From Martelella endophytica (GTDB taxonomy: Bacteria; Pseudomonadota; Alphaproteobacteria; Rhizobiales; Rhizobiaceae): a stretch of DNA of 64,000 nucleotides. Positions within the stretch are counted from its first letter, which is position 1; each line of letters starts with the position of its first letter. The notes below the pieces were generated by a model, which saw only the letters and a list, made by a program, of their open reading frames with translations, did not search any database and was not told the origin of the DNA. Both the position numbers and the translations under genes were made by a program. Location: contig NZ_CP010803.1 of the NCBI RefSeq assembly GCF_000960975.1, positions 4,185,818-4,249,817 of the forward strand, read 5' to 3'. Positions 1 through 6,699 of this stretch are shown here, piece after piece.

Positions 1-1
1 G

Positions 2-487
2 GAAAAGATCAATCCGGTGGCCGGCTGCTGGCCGGTTCTGGTGCAGATCCCGATCTTCTTCGCGCTCTACAAGGTGCTCTACGTCACCATCGAAATGCGC
101 CACGCGCCGTTCTTCGGCTGGATCCAGGATCTTTCCGCGCCTGACCCGACGAGCGTCTTCAACCTCTTCGGTCTTCTGCCCTGGTCGGTTCCCTCTGCGC
201 TGATGATTGGCGCCTGGCCGATCATCATGGGCTTCACCATGTGGATGCAGATGCGCATGAACCCGACGCCGCCGGACAAGACCCAGGCGATGATCTTCAA
301 CTGGATGCCGGTCGTGTTCACCTACATGCTGGCGCAGTTCCCGGCGGGTCTGGTGATCTACTATGCATGGAACAACTCGCTTTCGATCCTGCAGCAGTCG
401 ATCATCATGAAGCGCCACGGCGTCAAGATCGAGCTCTTCGACAACCTGAAGGGCCTCTTCCGCCGCAAGAAGCCGGCTTCGGAATAA
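2..487 (+). CDS. yidC: Membrane protein insertase YidC, C-terminal part (5' end outside window)
   Basis: YidC inserts and folds inner-membrane proteins, alone or with SecYEG. Only the last 161 residues are present; the frame is open from base 2, so the start lies upstream. The visible part is the conserved Oxa1/YidC core. It holds hydrophobic segments around residues 10-30, 65-85 and 95-130, the '[13 protein letters not shown]' signature of the last membrane hairpin, and a short basic tail (RRKK) typical of the C-terminus. A strong intrinsic terminator follows at 543-567, ahead of engB. Identification is secure; the periplasmic P1 domain cannot be checked. Confidence 0.95.
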   Translation, partial: EKINPVAGCWPVLVQIPIFFALYKVLYVTIEMRHAPFFGWIQDLSAPDPTSVFNLFGLLPWSVPSALMIGAWPIIMGFTMWMQMRMNPTPPDKTQAMIFNWMPVVFTYMLAQFPAGLVIYYAWNNSLSILQQSIIMKRHGVKIELFDNLKGLFRRKKPASE

Positions 488-542
488 CAGGCGGGGCCGG
501 CCCTTGGGGCCGACACGCGCCTCGCCCTTCTAAAAAAGTCAG

Positions 543-567
543 GCCCGGCAGTTTTGCCGGGCTTTTT
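543..567 (+). terminator. Intrinsic terminator after yidC
   Basis: A perfect 8-bp stem GCCCGGCA / TGCCGGGC (543-550 and 555-562) with a 4-nt loop is followed directly by five T residues. It lies 55 bp after the yidC stop and 20 bp before the engB start, so it should separate or attenuate transcription between the two genes. Confidence 0.85.
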
Positions 568-587
568 CTTCGTGGTAAGGAACGGAC

Positions 588-1238
588 ATGAACCAGCCGA
601 TCGACAGAGAAGCAGCCCTTTTTGCCCGGCCCTGGGTTTTCATCCGTGGGGTTCCGTCGCTGAAGTTCCTGCCGCCCGAAGGGCCGCCGGAGGTCGCCTT
701 TGCCGGGCGCTCGAACGTTGGCAAGTCGTCGCTCATCAATGCGCTGATCGGCCAGAAGGGCCTTGCCCGCACATCCAACACGCCCGGCCGCACGCAGGAG
801 CTGAACTATTTCGTTCCGGACGGCTATTCCGGCGAGGGCGAAGACCTGCCGCCAATGGCGCTGGTCGACATGCCAGGCTATGGTTATGCCCAGGCGCCCA
901 AGCAGCAGGTCGAGCAGTGGACGAAGCTGGTGTTCGACTACCTGCGCGGCCGCGCGACGCTGAAGCGCGTCTACGTGCTGATCGATGCCCGCCACGGCAT
1001 CAAGAAGAATGACGAGGACGTGCTGACGCTGCTCGACAAGGCGGCCGTCTCCTACCAGATCGTGCTGACCAAATGCGACAAGATCAAGCCGCCGGCGGTC
1101 AGCAAGCTGATGACCGCGACCGCCGAGAAGATCCGCAAGCGTCCCGCCGCCTTTCCCGTGGTGCTCTGGACCTCGTCGGAAAAGGGCGGCGGTCTCGAAG
1201 AGCTCAGGCAGACGATCGTCGAAACCATCCGCACATAA
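588..1238 (+). CDS. engB: Ribosome biogenesis GTPase EngB (YsxC/YihA)
   Basis: A 216-residue TRAFAC-class GTPase needed for late 50S subunit assembly in the cytoplasm. GTPase motifs appear in order: P-loop GRSNVGKSS (residues 40-48), Thr residues of switch I around 65-69, DMPG (94-97) and TKCD (161-164). Length and motif spacing match EngB. The ATG at 588 has AAGGAA a few bases upstream. It sits between yidC and argB; a leftward cassette lies between it and argB. A stem-loop follows just after the stop. Confidence 0.95.
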   Translation: MNQPIDREAALFARPWVFIRGVPSLKFLPPEGPPEVAFAGRSNVGKSSLINALIGQKGLARTSNTPGRTQELNYFVPDGYSGEGEDLPPMALVDMPGYGYAQAPKQQVEQWTKLVFDYLRGRATLKRVYVLIDARHGIKKNDEDVLTLLDKAAVSYQIVLTKCDKIKPPAVSKLMTATAEKIRKRPAAFPVVLWTSSEKGGGLEELRQTIVETIRT

Positions 1239-1264
1239 AAAAGGACCGCCCCAAAGGGCGGCCC
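1238..1264 (-). terminator. Stem-loop with U-tract on the minus strand, between convergent engB and fasciclin gene
   Basis: On the minus strand a stem GGGCGG / CCGCCC (1256-1261 and 1246-1251) with a 4-nt loop is followed by GGTCC and six T residues. It would terminate leftward transcription from the fasciclin gene about 190 nt past its stop. On the plus strand the same hairpin directly follows the engB stop but has no U-tract. Confidence 0.6.
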
Positions 1265-1446
1265 AGACAACACCATGGGTGGGGTGTCAACCGCCGGGTC
1301 TCTTCGAGCGGACCCGGTCGGTGACCGCGACGCACGGCAGTCGAGGGGGGATATCCCATGCGTCGAGACTGGTGTTGATTTTCAAATCAACCCGCGGAGA
1401 GGTTCGGTGCGCTCCCCTCCCCGCGGTCTTGCTGCCCGACCCCTGT

Positions 1447-2004
1447 TCAGTTGGCGGGCAGAAGCACGGTGTCGATGACGTGGATGACGCCATTCGACTG
1501 CTTGACGTCGGCGATCGTGACGTTGGCCGTGCGGCCGGTCTCGTCGGTCAGCATGATGGTGCCGTCCATTTCGGTCGCCTTCAGCGTGCAGCCGCCGACG
1601 GTCGGGACATCGTGCTCGCCACCGTCATCGGCAATCATCTTCTCGATGGCCATCGACATGGCATCGGCTGCGACCACGTGGCAGGTCAGTACCTTCACCA
1701 GAGCGTCCTTGTTTTCCGGCTTCAGCAGGTTGTCGACCGTGCCTTCCGGCAGTGCGGCAAAGGCTTCATCCGTCGGGGCGAACACCGTGAACGGGCCTTC
1801 GCCCTGAAGGGTTTCGACAAGACCGGCGGCCTTGACGGCAGCGACCAGCGTCTTGTGATCATTGGAGTTCATGGCGTTTTCGACGATGTTCTTGTTCTCG
1901 TACATCGCTGCGCCACCGACCATCGGATTGTCAGCAAGCGCCGGAAGCGCGGTACCAGCGACCAGGGCTGCGGCGATGGCGGTGCGTTTGAAAGCGTTCA
2001 GCAT
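1447..2004 (-). CDS. Secreted fasciclin (FAS1) domain protein
   Basis: A 185-residue exported protein with one FAS1 domain, a fold used in cell-surface adhesion or matrix contacts. A signal peptide covers about residues 1-25, with a basic start, an alanine-rich core and an ALA-type cleavage site. The FAS1 domain fills about 45-185, with the H1-type motif 'FTVFAPTDEAFAALP' and the terminal 'VIHVIDTVLLP'. The ATG at 2004 is chosen because AGGAG precedes it at good spacing and it begins the signal peptide. It is the last gene of a leftward sigma/anti-sigma cassette, and a candidate ECF promoter lies upstream. SigK/RskA control fasciclin-domain antigens (MPT70/MPT83) in mycobacteria, so the arrangement suggests that this is the cassette's target. 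Its ligand is unknown. Confidence 0.88.
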   Translation of the reverse strand: MLNAFKRTAIAAALVAGTALPALADNPMVGGAAMYENKNIVENAMNSNDHKTLVAAVKAAGLVETLQGEGPFTVFAPTDEAFAALPEGTVDNLLKPENKDALVKVLTCHVVAADAMSMAIEKMIADDGGEHDVPTVGGCTLKATEMDGTIMLTDETGRTANVTIADVKQSNGVIHVIDTVLLPAN

Positions 2005-2060
2005 GGTAGTCTCCTCTTGTTGTTCATCCCCGCACCGTGCGTGCCGGGTATGAAACAAAG

Positions 2061-2087
2061 GACGGAGGCCTGTCGAAAAGAGTTTCA
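2061..2087 (-). promoter_or_regulatory. Candidate ECF-sigma promoter of the fasciclin gene
   Basis: On the minus strand TGAAAC (-35-like, 2087-2082) is separated by 17 nt from CGTC (-10-like, 2064-2061). This resembles the GAAC-N16/17-CGTC/T pattern of ECF sigma promoters. It lies about 57 nt upstream of the fasciclin ATG in an AT-rich patch. The -35 octamer TGAAACTC is also half of an 8-bp perfect inverted repeat (2080-2087 / 2136-2143). I did not find the same element upstream of the sigma gene, so assignment to that sigma factor is inference. Confidence 0.45.
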
Positions 2088-2141
2088 CTTTTCTCGATTT
2101 TTCTCTTAAGTAGAAGAAAACAAACGTTTTTTTCTTGAAAC

Positions 2142-2858
2142 TCAGAGCGAGCGAAGTTCGCCTGCGGCAATGATCGGGCCGGTCGCCTTGCCGGTCGGCG
2201 AGCCGCCGAAGGGCTCGATGGTGATCGCAAAGGCCGCACCGGCGCCGATGCGGTCGCTGATGTTGCGCGGCACGACAATCTCACCCTCGCCGGTTTGCGG
2301 CAGAACGCCAAGCGAGAGCGGCGGATTGTCGCCTTCGATCAACCAGAGCTCGAGGGACTTGTCGTTGGCCGCGCCGGCGGCGACGGGCGTGATCGACACC
2401 ATGCCGTTGCGGGCATTGAAGCGTGCCACAAGATTGACGGTATTGTCGGGCCCGGAGAGTTCGGCCGAGAGCGTCGGCCCGGACGGGGCAAACAGGTTCG
2501 CGTTGAGACCAGCCGCCACGACGGCGACGACAAGGGCCGCGAGCGCGACGCCGCGCCAGAGCGCCACCGAGCCCCACAGCGCGGCGAGCCAGGATTGGCG
2601 GCCGGCGGGCTCCGCGCCGAAAAGACGGTCCTCGATGACGTTGAAGGCATGCGCCGGCGGAGCGATCTCGCCATAGTCTTCGTCGAGCGGCTCCAGCCGT
2701 TGCTGCCAGTCGCGGACGAGCGCGGCAAAGGCTGCATCGTCGGCCATGCGCGCCTCGACCTGACGGCGCGCATCCGAAGACAGCGTGCCGAGGACATATT
2801 CCCCGGCAAGGATGCCGTCCTGCGGCTCGCCGCTTTCATATCCGACCGACGTCGTCAT
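2142..2858 (-). CDS. RskA-like membrane anti-sigma factor
   Basis: A 238-residue membrane-anchored anti-sigma factor expected to hold the adjacent ECF sigma factor at the inner membrane until a signal triggers its release. The N-terminal cytosolic part (about 1-95) starts with 'GILAGEYVLGTLSSDARRQVE', typical of RskA-type anti-sigma domains. A single membrane segment lies at about 100-120 and an RskA-type C-terminal domain follows outside. The ATG at 2858 overlaps the sigma stop by 4 nt (ATGA), so the pair is probably translationally coupled. An upstream in-frame codon at 2903 would overlap the sigma gene by 49 nt and is less likely. The activating signal is not visible. Confidence 0.88.
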   Translation of the reverse strand: MTTSVGYESGEPQDGILAGEYVLGTLSSDARRQVEARMADDAAFAALVRDWQQRLEPLDEDYGEIAPPAHAFNVIEDRLFGAEPAGRQSWLAALWGSVALWRGVALAALVVAVVAAGLNANLFAPSGPTLSAELSGPDNTVNLVARFNARNGMVSITPVAAGAANDKSLELWLIEGDNPPLSLGVLPQTGEGEIVVPRNISDRIGAGAAFAITIEPFGGSPTGKATGPIIAAGELRSL

Positions 2859-3394
2859 GCTTCCAGACACTCTTTCAGTTTCATCAGGCTGCGCCGCAGC
2901 CATGTCCGCATCGTATTCAACGGCACGCTATAGCGTTCCGCAAGCTCATCATAGCTCAGCCCGGCAACATAGGCCTCGCGCACGGCCGCCGCATGATCGG
3001 GCTTCAGCCGATCCATGCAGCGATCGATCCGGCGGCCCTCGCCCGACAGATGGGCGCTTTCCTCCGGACTGTCGGCGTCATCCGCCAGATCGTGGGCCTC
3101 TTCGATGTCGCGCGCCACCGGCTTGCGCTGGCGCAGACGGTCAATGGCGTGATTGCGTGCGATCGTTGCAAGCCAGCCGGTCGGCGAGCGGGTTTCAGCC
3201 GAAAAGGTCTCCGCGCGCTGCCATATGCGCACGAAAATCTCCTGCAGGGCATCTTCCGCCTCGCCGGCATCACCCAGTATACGAATGCAGATCGCAAAAA
3301 GTTTCGGACTGGTTTTTTGATAGAGCACGGCAAAGGAGGCGCGGTCCTTGAGCGAAACGCGCAGGATCAGTGCGTTCAGGTCGTCGCTGTCCAT
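2855..3394 (-). CDS. SigK-like ECF RNA polymerase sigma factor
   Basis: A 179-residue group 4 (ECF) sigma factor. Region 2 covers about 22-92 and contains 'DALQEIFVRIWQ' (48-59) and the -10-binding stretch ending in DRLRQRKP. Region 4 covers about 125-175 with a helix-turn-helix around 'LSYDELAERYSVPLNTMRTWL'. It is coupled to the RskA-like anti-sigma gene by an ATGA overlap and followed by the fasciclin gene. A purine-rich ribosome site (GGGGAAGGGG) lies upstream of the ATG at 3394. The three genes interrupt the engB-argB neighbourhood, suggesting that the cassette is a unit gained or lost together. Confidence 0.92.
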   Translation of the reverse strand: MDSDDLNALILRVSLKDRASFAVLYQKTSPKLFAICIRILGDAGEAEDALQEIFVRIWQRAETFSAETRSPTGWLATIARNHAIDRLRQRKPVARDIEEAHDLADDADSPEESAHLSGEGRRIDRCMDRLKPDHAAAVREAYVAGLSYDELAERYSVPLNTMRTWLRRSLMKLKECLEA

Positions 3395-3471
3395 TAATCC
3401 CCTTCCCCGGTTGTCTCCACGTTATAGGGCGCTGTCGCAATCCGGCAAGACGGCCCAGGCAATACTTCTCC

Positions 3472-3482
3472 GAACAATGTTC
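3472..3482. promoter_or_regulatory. Perfect 11-bp palindrome between the sigma gene and argB
   Basis: GAACA-A-TGTTC is a perfect 5-bp inverted repeat centred in the divergent intergenic region (3395-3541), 78 bp from the sigma start and 60 bp from argB. It is placed like an operator that could control either gene. No candidate binding protein can be named from the sequence. Confidence 0.3.
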
Positions 3483-3541
3483 ACTAAGGCGTCATCATGC
3501 GCTAAAAGGCCGCGAGGCCAAATCCATCCCCGGGGTAATCG

Positions 3542-4429
3542 ATGTCACTGTCGGAAAGCGAAGTTCAGGCACGCCTGCTGGTTCAGGCTCTGCCCTACAT
3601 GCAGAAATACGAAAACAAGACGATCGTCGTGAAATATGGCGGCCACGCCATGGGCGACAGCGAGCTCGGCCAGGCCTTCGCCAGCGACATCGCGCTTCTG
3701 AAGCAGTCGGGCGTCAACCCCATTGTCGTCCACGGCGGTGGTCCGCAGATCGGCAACATGCTGAAGCGGATGGGCATCGAATCCAAGTTCGAGGGCGGCT
3801 TGCGCGTCACCGACCAGGCGACCGTAGAGATCGTCGAAATGGTGCTCGCCGGATCGATCAACAAGGAGATCGTCGCTCTGATCAACCAGACCGGTGAATG
3901 GGCGATCGGCCTTTGCGGCAAGGACGGCAACATGGTCTTCGCGGAGAAGGCGAAGAAGACCGTCATCGATCCCGACTCCAACATCGAGCGCATCCTCGAC
4001 CTTGGCTTCGTCGGCGAAGTCGTCACCGTCGACACGACGCTGCTCGATCTTCTGGCCAAGTCCGAGATGATCCCGGTCATCGCGCCGGTTGCCCCCGGTC
4101 GTGAAGGCGAGACCTACAATATCAATGCCGACACCTTTGCCGGCGCCATTGCCGGTGCGCTTCGCGCGACGCGCCTCCTGTTCCTGACGGACGTTCCCGG
4201 CGTCCTCGACAAGAACGGCGAACTGATCAAGGAACTCTCGGTCCAGGAAGCCCGCAACCTGATCCTCGACGGCACCGTTTCCGGCGGCATGATCCCGAAG
4301 GTCGAGACATGCATCGAGGCGATCGAGGCCGGCGTCGAGGGCGTCGTCATCCTGAACGGCAAGGTCAAGCACTCTGTGCTTCTCGAGATCCTGACGAAGG
4401 GCGGCGCGGGCACACTGATTGTGCGCTAA
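3542..4429 (+). CDS. argB: Acetylglutamate kinase
   Basis: Phosphorylates N-acetyl-L-glutamate with ATP, the second step of arginine biosynthesis. At 295 residues it has the full length of the amino-acid kinase family. Motifs seen are KYGGHAM (31-37) and HGGGPQIG (64-71) at the nucleotide and substrate sites. An extended N-terminal helix of the type found in arginine-inhibited hexameric enzymes is present, which suggests feedback control by arginine. The ATG at 3542 has GGGGTAAT upstream. A strong terminator follows and overlaps the end of the convergent exporter gene. Confidence 0.96.
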   Translation: MSLSESEVQARLLVQALPYMQKYENKTIVVKYGGHAMGDSELGQAFASDIALLKQSGVNPIVVHGGGPQIGNMLKRMGIESKFEGGLRVTDQATVEIVEMVLAGSINKEIVALINQTGEWAIGLCGKDGNMVFAEKAKKTVIDPDSNIERILDLGFVGEVVTVDTTLLDLLAKSEMIPVIAPVAPGREGETYNINADTFAGAIAGALRATRLLFLTDVPGVLDKNGELIKELSVQEARNLILDGTVSGGMIPKVETCIEAIEAGVEGVVILNGKVKHSVLLEILTKGGAGTLIVR

Positions 4430-4457
4430 GCCGCACACCCATTCGCGCGCATGAAGC

Positions 4458-4491
4458 GCCCCGCACGCTCAGGCGACGTGCGGGGCGTTTT
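4458..4491 (+). terminator. Intrinsic terminator after argB
   Basis: A perfect 10-bp stem GCCCCGCACG / CGTGCGGGGC (4458-4467 and 4477-4486) with a 9-nt loop is followed by G and four T residues. It overlaps the stop codon of the convergent exporter gene (4469-4471). Confidence 0.85.
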
Positions 4492-5938
4492 CCGTTTCCG
4501 CCTGCGGCTTCTTTTCCGCCGGCAGAAGCAGGGCCAGCACGATGACCACGGCATAGGCGCAGAGATTGTAGACCAGCGCCAGTGCGAAGGCGTCGACATA
4601 GGCGGCGTGGCTTCCCGTTCCCGACGTCATCAGTGCGGCGAGGCGAGCGAAGAAGATGCCGGAAACCAGGGCGATGCCGAAAGCGCCGCCCAGCTGCTGC
4701 ACCGCCTGCAGCGCACCGGAGGCTGAACCCGCATCCTCATGCGGAACGCCCGCCAGCACGAGCTGGAAGATCGAGGCGATCGCGATGCCGAGGCCGAGGC
4801 CGCCGATCATCAGCGGCAGGAACAGCGCCCAGTGCGAAATGGTGTCCTCGATGCTCAGCACGTAGAAACGCAGCCAGACGATGCCGGCGGCGAGCAGAGC
4901 GATGCCGAAGACGACCCTGAGCTTCAGGAAGACCTGCCCGAGCCGGCCGCTGATCAGCGAGGCGACGAATACGCCGAGCGAGAATGGCACGGTCGTCAGA
5001 CCCGACTTCAGCGGCTCGAAGCCGAACCCCACCTGCAGGAACATGGCGAGGCAGAGGAAGAAGCCCGGCATCGTCGAGAAGAAGAAGAGCGCCATCACCC
5101 CGCCCTGCAGGAAATTCCGGTTCTTCAGCAGGTGGAATGCGAGAAGCTGCGGCGCATTGCGACGGCTCTGCGCCTGCTCCCAGCGCACGAAGGCGAAGAG
5201 CACCGGTAGCGCCGCAACCATCATCGCAAAGCACCACCAGGGCCAGCCGAAGCTCCGTCCCTCGACCAGCGGAAAGATCAGCAGGAACATGGCAATGGCA
5301 ATCATGCCGATACCGGGGTAATCGTTGCGGGCGCCCGGTCGTTTCGGCGTCGAGGGCACGATGCGTGCGCCAGCGATGATGGCGAACACGCCGATCGGCA
5401 GGTTGATGAGGAAGATCGCCCGCCAGCCGAGGCCGAACAGGCCATGCTCGACGAGGAAGCCGCCGATCAGCGGCCCGCTGACGGTCGCAAGTCCCGCCAT
5501 CATGCCGAAGAAGGAGAAGGCGCGGGCGCGTTCGTGCGGGGGAAACATCACCTGCGCCAGGGCCAGCACCTGCGGCGTCATCATCGCAGCCGAAAATCCC
5601 TGGAACAGACGCGCCGCCACCAGCATCAGCGTCGTATGCGACAACCCGCAAAGCGCCGAGCCGACGGTGAAACTCGCGACACCAATGAGGAACATCGTCT
5701 TCTTGCCGATGATGTCGCCGAGCCGGCCAAAGGGCAGCAGCGCCAGCGCGAACATCAGCACATAGCCGGCGACGATCCACTCAATTGCCGAATCGGAAGC
5801 GCCCAGCGCCTCCTGGATCGACGGCAGCGCGACGTTGACGATGGTGACATCCAGCATGTTCATGAACACCGCCGAAAGCAGAACGGCAAGCGCCAGCCAG
5901 CGTCGGGGATGCGGTTGGGTGGTCTCAGGCATTGCCAT
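4469..5938 (-). CDS. DHA2-family MFS multidrug exporter (EmrB/QacA type), TetR-linked
   Basis: A 489-residue proton-driven inner-membrane exporter of the 14-helix DHA2 family. The start is typical: 'FMNMLDVTIVNVALPSIQ' in helix 1, motif A 'GRLGDIIGKKTMF' after helix 2, and the antiporter-type stretch with 'SGPLIGGFL' in helix 5. It overlaps the upstream tetR gene by 14 nt if it starts at 5938, or by 8 nt from the second ATG at 5932, so the two are probably co-transcribed and co-regulated. A paralogue lies upstream at 6700-8172. Substrate cannot be predicted; toxic organic compounds or drugs are usual for the family. Confidence 0.92.
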   Translation of the reverse strand: MAMPETTQPHPRRWLALAVLLSAVFMNMLDVTIVNVALPSIQEALGASDSAIEWIVAGYVLMFALALLPFGRLGDIIGKKTMFLIGVASFTVGSALCGLSHTTLMLVAARLFQGFSAAMMTPQVLALAQVMFPPHERARAFSFFGMMAGLATVSGPLIGGFLVEHGLFGLGWRAIFLINLPIGVFAIIAGARIVPSTPKRPGARNDYPGIGMIAIAMFLLIFPLVEGRSFGWPWWCFAMMVAALPVLFAFVRWEQAQSRRNAPQLLAFHLLKNRNFLQGGVMALFFFSTMPGFFLCLAMFLQVGFGFEPLKSGLTTVPFSLGVFVASLISGRLGQVFLKLRVVFGIALLAAGIVWLRFYVLSIEDTISHWALFLPLMIGGLGLGIAIASIFQLVLAGVPHEDAGSASGALQAVQQLGGAFGIALVSGIFFARLAALMTSGTGSHAAYVDAFALALVYNLCAYAVVIVLALLLPAEKKPQAETENAPHVA

Positions 5939-6554
5939 CGAATGTCTCCTTGCCTTCCGGCGAAAGAACGGACCGCATGAGCTCGGCGAAGATGCGGCTC
6001 ATGACGGTGGGATCGTTGCTGGCCGCTTCGCCACCAAAGCCGCCGAGTGCGGCCGCAATCAGCGTTGCAAAGGCCGGCGTGTCAAGGTCGTCGCGAAAAA
6101 CCCCCTCTTCGATCCCAGCCCGCAGGATTTTCTCAAATCCGGCGATCCAGGCATCGCGCAACGGATGAATGCGCCGCGCGACTTCTTCGTCGCGCGAGGC
6201 ATGGCGGGAGAGCTCGGCAAAGGCCGCGATCAGGATCGGACGCCGGACCCGGTTTTCGGAAAAATCGGAAAATTCCTGATTGAGCTGCGCGATCGCCCCT
6301 TTCCCGCCGGATAGGCCACGCTGCTCGTGCTGAGCAATGAAATCGGCACGGATTTCGTCGGTGACCAGCGCCAGAAGATCATCCTTTGTGGTCACGTGGT
6401 AGTGCAGTGTCGCGATGTTGATGCCGACGGCGTCCGCGACCGCGCGCATGCGCAGCCCCTCCAGCCCCTTTTCGGCAATGATACGTCGTGCCGCGCGGGC
6501 TATATCCCGTCGGCGCTGGTCGCCTGCAATATGTGCGGTTTTCTGCTTCCCCAT
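5925..6554 (-). CDS. TetR-family transcriptional regulator
   Basis: A 209-residue repressor probably controlling its own gene and the downstream exporter. An N-terminal TetR helix-turn-helix lies at about residues 18-62, with 'MRAVADAVGINIATLHYHVTTKDDLLALV' features characteristic of the family. The rest is a helical ligand-binding and dimerisation domain. The ATG at 6554 is used; a TTG codon directly precedes it. No Shine-Dalgarno sequence is visible, and the start codon lies inside a 20-bp palindrome, so a leaderless transcript under autorepression is plausible. The gene overlaps the exporter start at its 3' end. Confidence 0.9.
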   Translation of the reverse strand: MGKQKTAHIAGDQRRRDIARAARRIIAEKGLEGLRMRAVADAVGINIATLHYHVTTKDDLLALVTDEIRADFIAQHEQRGLSGGKGAIAQLNQEFSDFSENRVRRPILIAAFAELSRHASRDEEVARRIHPLRDAWIAGFEKILRAGIEEGVFRDDLDTPAFATLIAAALGGFGGEAASNDPTVMSRIFAELMRSVLSPEGKETFDGNA

Positions 6555-6573
6555 CAATCAAGCAATTGATTGA
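6554..6573. promoter_or_regulatory. 20-bp palindrome over the tetR start, probable TetR operator
   Basis: TCAATCAA-gcaa-TTGATTGA has two perfect 8-bp arms around a 4-bp centre and overlaps the first base of the tetR start codon. On the minus strand a TTGACT -35-like hexamer lies at 6592-6587, 17 nt from a weak -10-like CAATTG inside the palindrome. Repressor binding here would block both the promoter and the start of transcription. Confidence 0.6.
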
Positions 6574-6699
6574 GAAATGGGTGAGAGTCAAGCTGTTCTT
6601 TCGCAGCTGATCGCATAACAGGTAGACGTGGCAAAGCGATGACGGGGCGGCAAAAGGGACCTTTCACCGTTGACGGTCACAAGCCTCCCCTCGAAGAGC

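Noticed and set aside
1374-1391. FNR/FixK-type box, from the TTGAT...ATCAA palindrome
   Set aside because: The half-sites are separated by 6 nt and not the required 4, and the site lies in a convergent 3' gap with no promoter to regulate.
6554-6573. FNR/FixK box at the tetR start
   Set aside because: The 4-nt centre is flanked by ATCAA...TTGAT, the reverse of TTGAT-N4-ATCAA. A TetR operator fits better.
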